DNA of 64,000 bases from Durusdinium trenchii (GCA_963970005.1 CAXAMN010027373.1:92013-156012); one strand, 5' to 3'. Counted from the first letter of the stretch, positions 19,255-32,100 are shown. A program made the numbers and translations. Notes: generated by a model not told the origin, from the sequence alone.

Positions 19255-19338
19255 CTTTGCCAATAAATCCAACATGAACAAATAACCGAAGTGAAAATCA
19301 AATATAATAACAATAACAATGCTTATAATTTATAATAC

Positions 19339-20645
19339 TCAGCTTTCACAACAAGGCCCTGACCAAGGTGGACAGCCTTTCCTGTGTCCACTGAGAACGC
19401 CCACGCATAGCCCTGAGCATCTCGCCAAGGATGCGTCTTGGAAAGAATTGGCACACCATCACCACCACCACCACCACCACCACAAGCGCGGCTGCTACTG
19501 GACGCAGCTGAAGGTGGAGGTTCTGAAGATGCAGGCTTTGGCTCATCCACAGGCACGCATTTTACAGGACCCAACTCTGCTTCCACTGCCGTGCCCCATT
19601 CGTTCTCAATGAGCGCAGATGTTTGCCCTGCAAGACCAGGCTCGTTGGGGTTTGAGGGTTGTTCCTGATGAGCACCATCAACTTTGTTGTTCTGTTTCTG
19701 ACATGCCTTCGCTTTCTTCACTTTTTGGTCTTTTCCATGTCCACTTTGTCGGGTATGTCTTGGCTGTGACGACTTTGTTTGTTTGCCCAACGCAGTTTGA
19801 AGTACATGTGTAAGAGAGGCAAAAAGCTTGTCGGTATCACCATGTTCTTCGTCAGAGACCAGATCATCTTGATCGTTCATGATTGGTATATCCTTGCCCA
19901 TGGTCATGGCAGAAAACTCCACCTCATTGAGGTTACGTGCTTGGTAGTTAGCTGTCGCTAGACTCAGTTCATTGTTGCTATCCATCACGTGCACAAAGTG
20001 GAACAGCAGCTTTGGTAATGCCTTGAACTGTGCAGTTCTTGGTCCGGCAGGCCCCTGCGTTACCACCAGCTTGGCTTTCAAGTCAGGGAGCGGCTTGAAC
20101 TCCACAGCCGTCCCATCAAAAGGCGAAAATGAAATCCGGCATAGCATGTACACTTCCACAAGCTCAATCTTGTCATCGCCAGAGGGCTGGCACGGCAAAA
20201 GTGGAACATGTTTTGCCGAGAAGCCGTCCGACCTTCTTTCAGCGCGGCTGCGACGTAAAATGTCCTTCATTGATTCCTCCAATCTCCTGAAGGATTGCAA
20301 AACCGCTTGTGTGAAGTGGCGTTGGCAAAGGCCACTACAATACTTCTTCTCACAGTGGACTCTAATGTTGTCATCGTCGTCAGAGTCAGACTCGGCTTCC
20401 AGCAAACTACCGAACGCAGTAGTAAACTCATTGTAGTTGTGCGTCAACCAATTGCCGTTGTGGCCGTCACGTGCCTGGTCCAATAACGTCTCTGAAATTG
20501 CATAATGGGAGTCGCCCAACGGGTTGACCAGCCCAAGGGTTGCCATTGGGTCAATTTGGTCAGGAGACGACTGCACCAAGGGATTGTCAGCAGCCAGCGC
20601 CAACTGGCTAGCTTTGTTCAATTGAAGGGCTTCTTGCCGTTTTAC
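19339..20645 (-). CDS. Large exon of the unnamed minus-strand gene
   Basis: About 435 codons without a stop. The acceptor is CGCTTGAG|GTAAAACGG at 20645; the donor is GA|GTATTATA near 19339. It includes an acidic patch (ESDSDDDDN), a Cys/His cluster (HCEKKYCSGLCQRHF), a middle globular region (VYMLCRISFSPFDGTAVEF), a Lys-rich stretch (KDQKVKKAKACQKQNNK) and a Gly run from CCACCA repeats at about 19457-19492. It matches no family I can name. Its length without stops, with clean edges, is the best sign that this gene is or was real. Confidence 0.6.
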
Positions 20646-20843
20646 CTCAAGCGGTTATCGAGCGGATCAAGCGGAGATCAGATTTCAATATAGATATATA
20701 TATATATACATATAGTAATGTATATATATTGACTGTAAATAAATGTAGTAGATAGTTTGGTTGGTTTGACCTTGCTGAACTTTGATTTCGTTAATTGACT
20801 GACAGTCCACATGCGAGTTCCAACAAAAAACAGCTACATCCAC

Positions 20844-20924
20844 CTCACCATTCTTCCATCGTGCAGTGGCATCCCGCCAGCAACGTAAGCGTGTTTGGTT
20901 CTCAGTCTCCCCAGGCAATGGGAC
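20844..20924 (-). CDS. Small upstream exon of the unnamed minus-strand gene
   Basis: The acceptor is TTGCGAAG|GTCCC at 20924 and the donor GGTGAG|GTGGATG at 20844. It encodes VPLPGETENQTRLRCWRDAT and on to RWKNGE, joining in phase to VKRQEALQ of the next exon. Both intron ends carry GAG|GT, a direct repeat across the splice sites as reported for many dinoflagellate introns. The intron contains a TA microsatellite (20690-20712). Confidence 0.5.
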
Positions 20925-21954
20925 CTTCGCAAATGACGTTCATATATCATATCATATACCACCATCATGCAAACATTCATACTTAGTGCCCCACGCGCTG
21001 CGATAAACACTCGCTCAAATACAAGGAGTACCCATTGAAGCTGCGCTTGTATTGAACAACTTCTGTACTTGCATCCCCATCACCTGTAGTGAATTTTTAA
21101 AAGCCAGGTCAAGAATCACAGATCACAGGTCATAGATTGTAGAGTGCTCTATTGGGTTTGAGACACTAAGATTAGGATCATGACGTTCCACCTTTGCAAT
21201 GTGCAATGCCATTTGCTGGTGCTGGTGCTCCTTCTGGATCTCGCTCAGGATGAATTTTGATGCCTCGTCAGATGACATCAGATAACAAAAAACTCAATCG
21301 AGTCGAGTATGTCAAACCTGAGTAAATGTTTTGTTGCACTCAATCCCTAAGTCTGGCTTGGAAGGATAGCTTGGCCCACTACCATGGCATTGATTTGATG
21401 AGATCTGCCACGGGTGGCCCTGAGCAAGCGTAGCAAACAAGTATATAAGGAGGTGATGAACCACACCTGTATTCTCTCACTGTCCTGTCACAACTTATGT
21501 AAGGTAAGGCATGCACAAACGCTGGCTCAAAGCTCGTGCAAAATTGCACTCTACCTCCGCGTTGGTCAGCTTTCTCAAAGATATCATCCGGACCTAGAGC
21601 ATTCGATGCAAAACATATCATATGTTACATATGTTTTATAAAAATAGAAATTATTACAAACAACTTGTATCAGTTGCAAAGTCCTACAAGGACGAGACAC
21701 CACATCAAACAGTCTGCCCTTCTCCAGTAGATCATACTCATTGTAGTTCCCAGCCTCCAAAGGGCATCATTTGGAAACTGACATGGCAAGTGTATGTAGT
21801 AGCTACCCAACCTGCATGAATTTCCGAAGGCGCCCGGAACATAGCTCATCCAAACAGCAAAGCGGCATTTCACAGAACGCCCTTGCTAGGCCCTCTTTAT
21901 CCGTTTCAGGTGTTCGAGGATCACGGAGGGCCCCCAAACGTGCCGGAAACACCT

Positions 21955-22245
21955 TTCCCTCAGTCCTTCTTTCCTTCAGTCCTTCCTTCCATCATTATTT
22001 CCATCCATCATTCATTCATTCATTCATTCATTCATTCATTCATGAATTCAGTCAATCATTCAATTCATTTCATTTTATGTCATGAAATTACATTCATTTG
22101 AGTTCATTCATTCATTCATTCATTCCTTATTTCTTTGCTTTTTTGTTTCATGTCATTTCATTTCATTCATTTCATGCCTTCCTTCCTTCCTTCCTTCCAG
22201 CCAGCCAGCCAGCCACTCACTCACTCACTCACTCACTCATCCAAT
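21955..22245. repeat. Cluster of tetranucleotide microsatellites
   Basis: CTTC/CCTT blocks, a run of ATTC from about 22008 to 22043, another at about 22104-22125, then CCTT, CCAG and CACT runs up to 22240. Short apparent Ser/His/Phe-rich reading frames here are products of the repeats. Confidence 0.85.
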
Positions 22246-25200
22246 CATTCTTCTTCGCGCAACCCAACCCAACATTGAATGTCAACGTCAGTGGTTTCAC
22301 AAATTGAAACTGATTGAAATTGAAAGGAAGCAAAAGTTCTCAGCCCCCCAGCCAGGCTTGGTGGAACAAGTTGTGGAAGCAAGACGCAAGCCTAAGATGC
22401 GGCCGGCCATTAAGTTTGTTGCAAGCAGTAGCAGCGGATACTGCTGGTATCTTGGGCCACGACAGAAAAAACCGAACACATGACCCACAAGATGTCCAGC
22501 GACTCAGCACTGGAGTTTCTGGTCGTCGGTGAAACCTAGGCATAGGTATTGGGCACTAGTTACTAAACGCTGGCCCTTATTGACTAGTGTCAGCAACAAG
22601 AAGGACTGAGAACGAAACACTACATCGAGAATCGCCAGCCACATCTTTGCAACTGGGCACACATGCGATGCACGGCAACATCTTCATACTGTAGTTTATA
22701 TACATAATGAAAATATAATGTAAATATGTTGTACATTCTTTGGGCCCCAAGCCAGTATCGGTCTTGCTTTCACAGCACCCCAATGAGCAGTGATGTACAG
22801 GTGTCGGTTGCCTCCAATCCTGAGGCAATTATATTCTCCCACACTTCATTGAGGCAGTCATATTCTGAGGCGGTTGACTAAGCATCTAACTCCGTTGGCA
22901 AGCGTCAGCAAAAGCTCGATGGACTGATATGATGGGCCAGAGGTTGAATCTTCTTGCTGAAATCGAGGACCTGCAACAAGTGGTCCCAAGTTCAGGCAAT
23001 CTTCTACTTTACGAATCCAGGCCTGAGTGCATGGCTTCTTCAATCACACTGCGGGCATACCTCTGATTGGCCGCAACAGGCCTGGAGCGCACACGCACAC
23101 ACCCACCCACATTACCTTGATTCACACACCTCCAACATAATCCTTATTGGTATTGTCTTGTACTGGCTTGGTATATACGTCTGAAATACCTTGACCCTGG
23201 TATTCAATGAGCTCAGTTTCAGACGGTGAATAAACGATCTTCAATTTTGTCTCCAGTACACGACGGGCATGCAGCAACAAATCGTAATAGATTGAGCCAT
23301 TCGTTATCAAGCTTGATGTGCAGAACCTACAGAGCCAATGTCAGATTCAGTCAGATTCGGGTTGAGGCGTGCCGAATTCCAAATTGCATCAATCTACATG
23401 CTTGGCCCAGCACATGTAGGCCAGATCTCCCAATGTCTTGAAGGCAACTTCGGGCACGTGGTTGCACTCATGCCTCACGCAAGTGATGCAGAGCAGAGTC
23501 ATGACACGCAAAACATGATTTATATATATGGCCAGGATTGACAAATGCAAACCACTAAGGGTGTGTCAGCAAACATCCTTGGCGTACAAGGAGGCTATTG
23601 GGTGGAGTCAACTTGCCGACATTGCTGAAGAGACGTTCGTTTGCTGAATGGCCATCTGCAAGAAAGGTCATAATACAAATCTCGCACTTCTCCAGTAAGC
23701 CTTAGGTATGTGACATGTGACCTGCATACACATTGAAGTCTGAAGTCTGAAGAGTAATAGCGTGAGCGTACGTAAGTGTAAATCTTACAAAACTGCTATG
23801 TTCTTGAGCTATTTGTTGCAAAAACCAAGCAGCTTAAAGGTGGAACAACACTTGTTTTGACAATTGCTTTCCACAACGCCCGCGATGTTTCTCTGCGTAG
23901 AACCGCAGGGGGGTTGACTACCTCATGAAACACGCTGCTCTAAGACAACAAGTTCTGAGCTCAAAGCTACAAAATTACTTATCAGGGCTCCGACATATAG
24001 CCGCTGAATTCTTCCATTCTCGCAGGTTGTGAAAATTGTCGATCGTGAAATCTCAGCTGCTACAAACTAAAGCAGAACAGTGCCAAGCTTGTAAAAGGTT
24101 CAAATGTGCCAAGGGTCTAGAACAGGCATGGTAGCATTTGTGCTCACCAAATCATTTCGCAGTTGTAGTTTCTGACCAGTTTCATCCCATTCAAGATGAT
24201 GTGAAATGCTTCTCGGTCTCGCCTGTCACCAGGTCACTGAACTGAACTGAACCGAGCCTAACCCAGCTTGCCTGTAGCAGGGTTGTTGCGTGGTCACGCT
24301 GCTGGGCCAAGTAGAAGTTGCTCAAAGCGCATCTTACCTGGCTGAACAGGCTGAGCAATTGAGAACTTCTACTTCTGATGCCTGATGCTTCAAGTTCTAA
24401 AACAGAACAGTCCAGGTTTAACAACTCACTCGACAAAGCAAATACAAACGTGAGTTGTTTTTAAATGAAGCCATCATTAACCTTATTTAAGAAGTCAGTC
24501 AGCCATCGCCAGTCACCATAATCAATTTGCCACTGCTGTGGCAGCTTCCCTAGCTGCAAGAGAACCAGGCCTGGCTGATTGTCCCTGTTCCACAATCCAT
24601 CCAGAAAGCAAGGCTGTTCAATGAGAACCTGAAGCAACAAATTGAATCGTCGTCGTGATCCGTGATGCTAGAATTTGCAATTGTAGGTGTTGGGCATCAA
24701 TAGGCAAAACAGTCATGAACCATGCATTTCCTCTCAACTGTACTAATTATATTTTAAATAAATTAAATCTGAAAATCATGTCTTTTAAAAATTAGCACTA
24801 TGCACCGTCGCTACAGATATCAAAAGTCAAAAGTCTACACTAGCCACGGCAGGTATATGTCGAGAAACATGATGGGAGACTTGGATTTCAACTTTGGCAG
24901 CATTGGTTTTGTCCCATTCTTCTTGGTCTTGGTCGGAAGCTTCAGAATCATATCTTCCACAGATCGCCCCAGCCTCAAACAGACAGTCATGCAATTCAGC
25001 TAAATCATATTCGGCCGGCCGGAACCTCAAGCCTATATGGGCTCATGTTGCCAAGGACCCAATTACAATTACTCTAAAGTACGCGCAAACCGCCAGCTTA
25101 TATAACTATATAAGGGTGCTTTCGACATGCGCTCGCCATGCATTTCTGAGAGAGCGGCGCAACTCTCAAAATAGCCCTGGATGTCCAAGTGCGGTACTTG

Positions 25201-25846
25201 CCTGACCGGTTTGCGGCAGTTTCGTGCCTTGACTTTCTTGTCACGATGGCCACCGTCAACATCTTAAACGTCTTGACGGCTCACTGCGTGTTCCCTATTG
25301 TAGTGCAAAAGGAACTTCCTTGCGAGAAGTCCCAAACCCCCAAACCAAAGTGAACCAACCCACAGACAACTCCAAGCGTTTCGAAAAGGAAGGAACGTAG
25401 ACTCCTGCACTTATCCCACTTTCTGTTGTGTGCTTGCTCTTGACGTTTCCGCTTCTTGCCTGCGTACGAATGCCGCTCACAAGCAGAATTTAGAGAATCT
25501 AAGTCAAAAGACAAGTTCTTTGCAAACTGCAAACATGTAAAACTGACAAGTCCGATGCTCCTGCTCTTGCGAGAGCACATGAACTAGCAACTGTGTGTTG
25601 TACAGGTCGAACAGCTTCTCTTCGTAATCGGTTGAACCCTCGCGCCAGTATCAATGCAATAGACGGGCGATTTCGCACCATAGCTTTGCCACAAGATGTC
25701 ACATAGCAAAGAGCAATGATAGTCAGTGGTTAATGTTCTTCTTTTCTGTGTTGACCCTATGGGATATCCTACTGAGACTGCTACTGTATTTCCCAGTGTG
25801 CAAGTCCATTTATCATATCAAATTTCCAAGCTCTCTATGCCACCCC

Positions 25847-26035
25847 TGCTACATAATACACCCCATGTTGAAACAAGTTGAAACTTGGAACTGTGTCTAT
25901 TTGCATGTTTGTCAAGCTTGTTAAATCTCTACGTCATGGTGACTCCTTGCTACATAATACACCCCATGTTGAAAGTTGAAACTTGGAACTTTGTCTTTTT
26001 TCATGTTTGCCAAGCTTGTAAATACAACTCCACGA
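25847..26035. repeat. Tandem duplication, unit about 100 bp
   Basis: GCTACATAATACACCCCATG begins at about 25848 and again at about 25950. Each is followed by GTTGAAACTTGGAACT and a shared CAAGCTTG segment. The copies differ by small indels. Confidence 0.75.
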
Positions 26036-26264
26036 CAGTCCAAATTGTTCATGCAAATGCTAGCAGCGAAGCCTTTACGGAAGACGGCAGGTGAATGCTT
26101 CTTGGTCACTGGTCTTGATACCACTCAAATCTCTTTCAACATGCAACTTACAAATCAAGATTGAATGGCTCGGCTCAGCTTGAGAACTTCAACTTCAACT
26201 TGAAGTTGCAGACTGCAGAACAAAAAGGAGTTGAACAACCCTGCACAACATGCAGTTCAACCCC

Positions 26265-26640
26265 GGGCAACGCGTTCCAGAGGTACCCACACACGTGTCA
26301 ATGCACGTGTCCATCGCGCGTACCCCACACCCTGTTGCCAACACTTTGCGCGCACCCCACGGTGACTACACGTGCCCCAACCACCACGCATACCATGTAC
26401 CTCGCGTGCCTAGACCAACGTACCACGTGACCATGTGCGTACCTCAACGCATGTACCACGCGTACCTGAACCTACGCACCATCCGTACCATTCACGCCGT
26501 CCTGTGTACCATGCGTACCCGAACCAGCACACCATGCGTACCATTTGCACCGTCCCGTTCCGCCGTCCTGTGTACCATGCGTACCCGAACCAGCGTACCA
26601 TGCGTACCATTTGCACCGTCCCGTTCCAACGCCTTAGTTT
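26265..26640. repeat. CGTACC-rich tandem repeat
   Basis: Degenerate repeats of ACC-GTACC type. The last part is a clean tandem pair of about 65 bases, each with GTACCATGCGTACCCGAACC and TTTGCACCGTCCCGTTCC. It lies between the minus-strand gene and the resumption of element B. Confidence 0.75.
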
Positions 26641-26707
26641 CGACATATCCGCGCCCTGACGTCTTGGCTATATCAGACAGCTATGGTTTCACATGTCTCC
26701 AAATTAG

Positions 26708-27280
26708 ATAAATAAGCTCTTCAAGTTTGGTGGAGATGCAGAAGGTTCAACGAGGTGGATGGTGTCCCTTCCCGTGCTCATCGAAAATGTGTCCGGGCGT
26801 ATCCAAGCATTCATCATTTTTGGTGCCACTCCCATGCTGCTAGGTCGTCCCATTCTGGAGCGTCTGCAAGCAGTTGTTGATGAAGGTCGCATGAGGATCA
26901 TGGGAGGCGTTTGGAGGGACATCGAAAGAGGAAAGCAAGGCAGCATGCTTCTTTCTTTGTGCAGCAATTTGCTGGATGCCTCACAGCTGGACAATCCGAC
27001 CTTCGACTTGAGGAGCGACGACGACCATGGTCAGATTGAAAATTTTCATAATTTCCTGAAGGACATGAGAGCAGAAGGACGCTTCGAAGAGATGAAGACG
27101 GAAATTGAGGGCTTGGCGGAGGAGGCCGAGCATGTGACAAGGGTGGAAGGTGTTGAGAATACAGTGGAAAGCCTTGAGCGTCTTTTCACTTGTTGTGAGC
27201 TCCAGTTGCAGTGCCTCAAGAAGATGCAGAGACAAATGATGAATGAAGCCAGGCCAGGAGTTCGGCGAAAGAAGATTGTC
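26708..27280 (+). pseudogene. Protease C-terminal half and linker (element B)
   Basis: The open frame begins after a TAG at 26705. FKFGGDAEGSTRWMVSLPV followed by FGATPMLLGRPILE is the second half of a retropepsin-like domain (the LLGRPxLE end). The Asp active-site half is missing, lost at the junction with the inserted DNA. A Glu-rich helical linker follows (EGLAEEAEHVTRVEG). The same frame continues into the methyltransferase-like segment. Confidence 0.6.
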
Positions 27281-27970
27281 TGGGAGATCTATGCTGGCAG
27301 AGGACGCTTCTCCGAGGAGTGTCAAAGAAGAGGTGCTGAAGTTCGAAGGTTCGGCTTAGTTGATGGCTGGGACTTTACCAAAGCCGCTCACAGAAGAGCA
27401 TTGTTGGACTTGCAGGAGGAGGAAGAACCGGACGAAATCTTCATGTTACCAAAGTGCACGCTCTGGTCCACCAGCATCAATCTCAAGACCGATGAGGACG
27501 CGCAGGAACTTCAAGAAAGGAGATGGTTGGATCATGAGATTCACCTCAAGTTCTGCCGGAAAGTCTACCTACGTCAAGTTCGAGGTGGACGTCACGCGTG
27601 GAGCATCCTGCCCACTCCAAAGCTTGGAAGACACCAGCCTTTCAGCTTCCAGGCATGAGGGTGACATTTGATCAATGTGCATGTGGTGCCACCTCATGGA
27701 CAGATTCCGGTGAATGGCTTCCCATCAAGAAGGCAACGACCCTCCAGACTACAAAACAGGCTATGGTGTGGCACATGTCCCGACGATGCCAACAGGACCA
27801 TCAGCATCAACCTTTAGAAGGAGGTCAACGTTGCAAAGCAGCTGAGGACTATCCAGAGTTGCTGGCTCGCTGCTTGGCTGAAGCAGCCATGGCTGATGAA
27901 GGATTGCCTGAACAGGTCTATGCAGTGAACCAGGAGGAGCAGTTGACTGGAGTTCTCAGGAAGTTTGGGG
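27275..27970 (+). pseudogene. Methyltransferase-like segment before integrase (element B)
   Basis: VWEIYAGRGRFSEECQRRGA resembles SAM-binding motif I. VDGWDFTKAAHRRAL, IFMLPKCTLWS and EHPAHSKAW occupy the places of motif II, the PC loop and the ENP motif of C5-methyltransferases, and FDQCACGA follows. The catalytic PC reads PKC, so activity is doubtful. The frame shifts near 27597 (after GGRHA) and again near 27970. The same kind of segment occurs after the integrase in element A. Confidence 0.5.
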
Positions 27971-29090
27971 CGAAGCATGGCAAGAAGCCGTGAGGATTGC
28001 ATACCGCCTACACCGCAACCTAGGTCATCCAAGGACCGAAGCTTTGCTGGAGTTGCTGAAGAACAAACCAAATGATGAGAAAGTGCTGGCAGCAATCCAT
28101 GAGATCGAATGTCCCTATTGCAACAGCTTTGCCATCAAGAAGGGTGCAGCACCGGCACATCTTGACCGTGCCAAAGAATTCAACGTCCATGTTCAGGCAG
28201 ATGTCATGTGGTTGGATTTCAATTCCCTGGAGGACTTCACCGACAAGAAGCACAAGACCAAGAAGATTGGCATCCTAGTCATGATTGATGAAGTAACCCG
28301 TTATATGGAGGCTAGGACAGTGATCGATGAACAGGCCACAACCCTTCAGAAAGCACTGGAGAGAAATTGGGTGAAGCTTCATGGATCACCAGCCAGACTC
28401 TTTGTGGACGAGCACCCAGCATTCGCCTCAGACAGCGCCATGAGATGGGCAGAAGAACATGGCATTGAAATGCACATCAGTCCAGGCCAGTCCCACACAC
28501 GAACCATTTTGGTTGAAAGGAATCAACTGCTTCGAAGGAATCTTCAGGTGTTGATGAAGGAGCACGACCTCAAGGATCTCTCAGGCCTTCATGACGCTCT
28601 CAGTTGGGTTGTGCCATCGTTGAATGACCACACATTTGTCAATGGCTTCACTCCCACTCAGTTGGCCTTGGGACGGCAACCCAATCTCCCAGGCCTGTTG
28701 TCAGATGAGAGGACCACCATCAACCAATTACAGATGGGTGAACAGGAGCGCTTGCACAGGAAGTTGCAGTTGAAGTTTGAAGCCCAAGCAGCCTGTGCCA
28801 AGGCCGAGATTGATGTCAAGCTGAGGCGTGCCATGTTGCGAAAGTTCACCGGCAAGGATGAGGAGTTGCACCCAGGTGAACGCTGCCTCTACTGGAGGGA
28901 ATCGCCAGACCGACAACACACCATCCAGTGGAGAGGACCAGCAACGGTCCTGGCAATTGAGAGGAACCCGACAATGGTTCTATCTCGACCTACTGGCTGG
29001 CGCATGGCACTTCACTACTCCGAGCAGGAAGACAACATGTCCGACGCCTGCCAAAGGAGGAAGGATTGCTGGATGCTGAGAAGAGGGTGA
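27970..29090 (+). pseudogene. HHCC finger and DDE integrase (element B)
   Basis: HRNLGH and CPYC form the HHCC finger. The triad is Asp in QADVMWLD, Asp in FVDEHPAF and Glu in ILVERNQLLRR. NGFTPTQLALGRQP is typical of the copia integrase end. Residues up to QWRGPATVL form the C-terminal domain. The frame is entered by a one-base break near 27970 and left by another near 29070. The role would be cDNA insertion. Confidence 0.8.
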
Positions 29091-30174
29091 AGGAATCCTT
29101 GGCGGGTCTTCGTCAAAGGAGGGTGGTTCGTGTCCTAGACCTGACAAAGATGAACAAGAGGTCATTAGATGAGATGGTTCCTGATGATGAAGCGGATGAT
29201 GAACTTTTGGATCCCGTGTTGCGACAACAGCAACAGCAAGGTGATGATGAACCACCCCAAGGACCAGCAAGCGTCCAACCCTCAGGCTTCGACGAAGCAC
29301 CACCGGTGCATGATGATCGCGCCAGCGCCCAGAATCCTCCAGAAAACACACCAGCACCCAGTCAGCTTGAGATAGAACGAGCGCAACACAATGATGCATT
29401 ATGGAGGCAATTCCCAGTGTCTCCAAATGTCATTCCAGATCCCAGTAACTTACCGCCAGTGCCAATGAATGATGAAGAGTATGAACCGGAACAACCAATG
29501 GAGCCACCGCCACTTCCACCAGTTCCGGAAGATGATGACCTACTCACTCCAGTTCACATTCCACCATCTCTGGCACCAACTGAGCCAGAGCCAGATGTTG
29601 AGATTGATCCTTTGTATCGCACTCCTAAGGCAGAGACCTTTGATCAGAAACGAGCACGACTCAACAGGCAAGAGACACTTTGGATGAAGAAATCGGCGCC
29701 ACATGATACATCACAACCACACAGCACGGCAAGGGGGTCAGACGATCCTCTCCCCATGGGCATTCCAGGTGTGCACCGTCCACCAACACCAGACAGCGGC
29801 AGCACAAGGCATCAAGATAAGAAGCCAAGAACTGAGGAATTCAATGAAGAGTCCTTCCATGTCGAGCTTCTCTCGACTAAGGATGACAAGAATGTTCGAT
29901 CAAGCCTCAATGACTTGGCAGAAGGATGGACGTATGATGAAAAGACACAAGAATTCACCCTGGGACCGACCACAGACTATTGGGGCTAAGAAGATGGATT
30001 CCTTGTCCGACACCATTGTTGGGCAAGAGAAAGCACGTTCCATTTGACAGAGGCTTCACTACCTGCTGACATTGATGTCTCAGACCTTCAAGCTACAGAA
30101 GGATTGACTATGATCCATGGTCAGCGGAAGATCTATGTGAACGCTTCTGAGTCCTACATGGTCGGCAAGCATCC
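29066..30174 (+). pseudogene. Acidic/Pro-rich linker between integrase and RT (element B)
   Basis: After a frame change the reading gives VVRVLDLTKMNKRSLDEM, then about 200 disordered residues rich in Pro, Asp, Glu and Gln. A TAA at 29987 interrupts it, and the same frame continues (EDGFLVRHHCWARESTFH), a spacer typical of this element class, until a TGA near 30208. Low complexity and lack of motifs make a structural spacer likely. Confidence 0.55.
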
Positions 30175-31184
30175 ATGGTTTGGAAAAACACTGCACTGTT
30201 TCCATTGAAAAAGGAAGCAGCAGCCCAAAGAAGGATGCCCTATGCAGGAGACATGGTCAGCAAAACAAAGGGCAAGTGGACCTTGAAAGGAAGAGGACAG
30301 ATTTGGGCAGCAGTTGGAGTCTCCCGCACCCGAAGAGCTCGTGATGACCTCAGAGAAGGAAAGATGTCCTTAGAAGACAGCTTGGCCTTTGTCCAAGGAA
30401 AGAAATCGGAATTGGGCAGCATCTTCGAAAATGGTGTTTGGGAGATAGAGACGAGCCCAGAGAAGATTGACCATGGAAGAGTGATGAGGGCGCGATTTGT
30501 GCTGAAGTGGGTGACCGATTTTTGAGGGAACCCCAAGACAAAGCAAGACTGGTTCTACAAGGATTTTCAGATCCCGACCTACTTCGAGGAGCCTTGGAGA
30601 CCAGCAGTCCCACACTGTCCCGAATCAGCCGGCAGATTCTTTTGGCCATTTCCATCAACGAAGGCTGGAGCAAATTCACTGCAGATGTCAATACGGCTTT
30701 CCTGCAGGGAGACAAGCAACCTCGTCTCCTTTGGTGCCGCGTTCCAGCAGATGCTTGCCGCCTGATGGGTTGCCCACCTGGGACCCGCGTGAAATTGTTG
30801 AAACCATTGTACGGTCAAGCTGACGCACCCAGGGCTTGGTTTCAAGTCGCAAAGAGACGCCTTTGCAGCATTGGTTACACAATCCATGCATTGGATCATT
30901 GCCTTTTCAGGCTCCACAATGCACAGGGCACATTGGTTTCGATGATTGGACTCCATGTGGATGACATGATTGGGGCAGGAGATGAAGGTGACTCCGACTA
31001 CATCAAGGCAAGAGAGGCATTGAGGAAAGAGTTCAATTTTAAACACTGGACCACGGAGGACAAAGGTGAGCTTGAGTTTTGTGGCAGCAAACTGACCCAG
31101 CTCAGCGACGGAGCATGGAAGATTCAACAGGAAGAATACTTGAAGAAGATCAAGCCCATGTCTCCAGTGAAGTCAATTCCTTGA
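30175..31184 (+). pseudogene. Copia reverse transcriptase (element B)
   Basis: Two overlapping frames (shift near 30515) give one RT of the copia (RVT_2) type: RARFVLKW and KARLVLQGFSDPD (fingers), FTADVNTAFLQGD (first catalytic Asp), LLKPLYGQADAPRAWF and GLHVDDMIGAGD (the DD pair). It would copy element RNA from a tRNA primer. It ends in a frame break near 31165. This is the only LTR-type RT in the window. Confidence 0.85.
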
Positions 31185-32100
31185 GGGGCCTCTTGGGAGC
31201 CTTGCAGTGGGCAACAACACAGACAGCGCCCCATTTGTCAGCAAGCATTTCGATCCTTTGCGGCAATGTCAGCGGTGCAAGCCAATCAGTTTCAGATGCA
31301 GCAAACAAGGCACTCCGTTTTAGCAAGAGCAATGCAGATGTTGGATTGGTTTTTCAGCGTCTAGGTCCCTTGCAGGAGTTGTGTTTGTTGGCAATTTCTG
31401 ACGCAGCATGGGGAGTCAGGACAGACCATTTGAGTCAGGGTGGATTTTTCATCCTACTTGCACATCGCAAGGTGCTCGAAGGAGAGCCTGACCATCAATA
31501 TGTTGTTTTGGATTGGCGGTCGTTCAAGTTGCCCCGTGTATCCCGCAGTTCGTTGAATGCTGAAGCACAATCTTATTCAGCAGCAGTTGATTCCTTAGAG
31601 TATGTCCACATCTTTTGGCAAGCATGTCACAACGCAGATTTCAATTTGGAACATGTCAAAGACAACAAGCGCAACAGCGAGCATTTTCTCCCCAATGCCT
31701 TGATCATTGATGCAAAAGCATTGTATGATGCAGTGAAGGCAGAAATTCCACAAATCAGAGGTGATAAATGCACACAGATTGAATGCATGATTGTGAAGCA
31801 AAAGCTGAAGGACCTGAACGCTCAGTTGAGATGGGTATTATCGGAGGTTCAGCTGTCCGACGGACTCACAAAGATTCAGGCACAGCAGTTGTTGGCAGAT
31901 CGGCTACGATCTCACAAGATTTCACTTGTGGCTGACAGCACATTCCAAGCAGCAAAACGCAAAACAATACAAGAAAGAAAAGAAAATTCGAGAAGGAACG
32001 CCATTAGCGTGAAGAAAAATCTGACCATGATGATCATTGCAAATGAGTTCAAGCCAACAATGGCACAGGACGAGGAGCAATCGCCCGCAGTTGGTTGGGA
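31165..32100 (+). pseudogene. RNase H domain (element B)
   Basis: SLRGLLGALQWATTQTAPHL marks the RT-RNase H connection. The catalytic residues are visible as AISDAAWG (Asp), SLNAEAQSYS (Glu), LIIDAKALYDAV (Asp) and VQLSDGLTK (Asp). It degrades the RNA strand during reverse transcription. The open frame goes on into an extra C-terminal module. Confidence 0.8.

Larger units (their letters stand above)
21379..26170 (-). other. Possible further 5' exons of the minus-strand gene
   Basis: Several short minus-strand blocks read like protein and lack stops: 21379-21621 (ALGPDDIFEKADQRGGRVQF), 22858-23043 (VEDCLNLGPLVAGPRFQQED), 23122-23310 (YYDLLLHARRVLETKLKIVY), 24827-25030 (FRPAEYDLAELHDCLFEAG), 25281-25702 and 25921-26124 (VFRKGFAASICMNNLDCRG). 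I could not fix splice sites for them, and some may be chance. The stretch between them holds only introns, microsatellites and unrecognised sequence. Confidence 0.3.

Noticed and set aside
19457..19492. Apparent poly-His on the plus strand
   Set aside because: It is the complement of the Gly run in the minus-strand exon, made by a CCACCA repeat.
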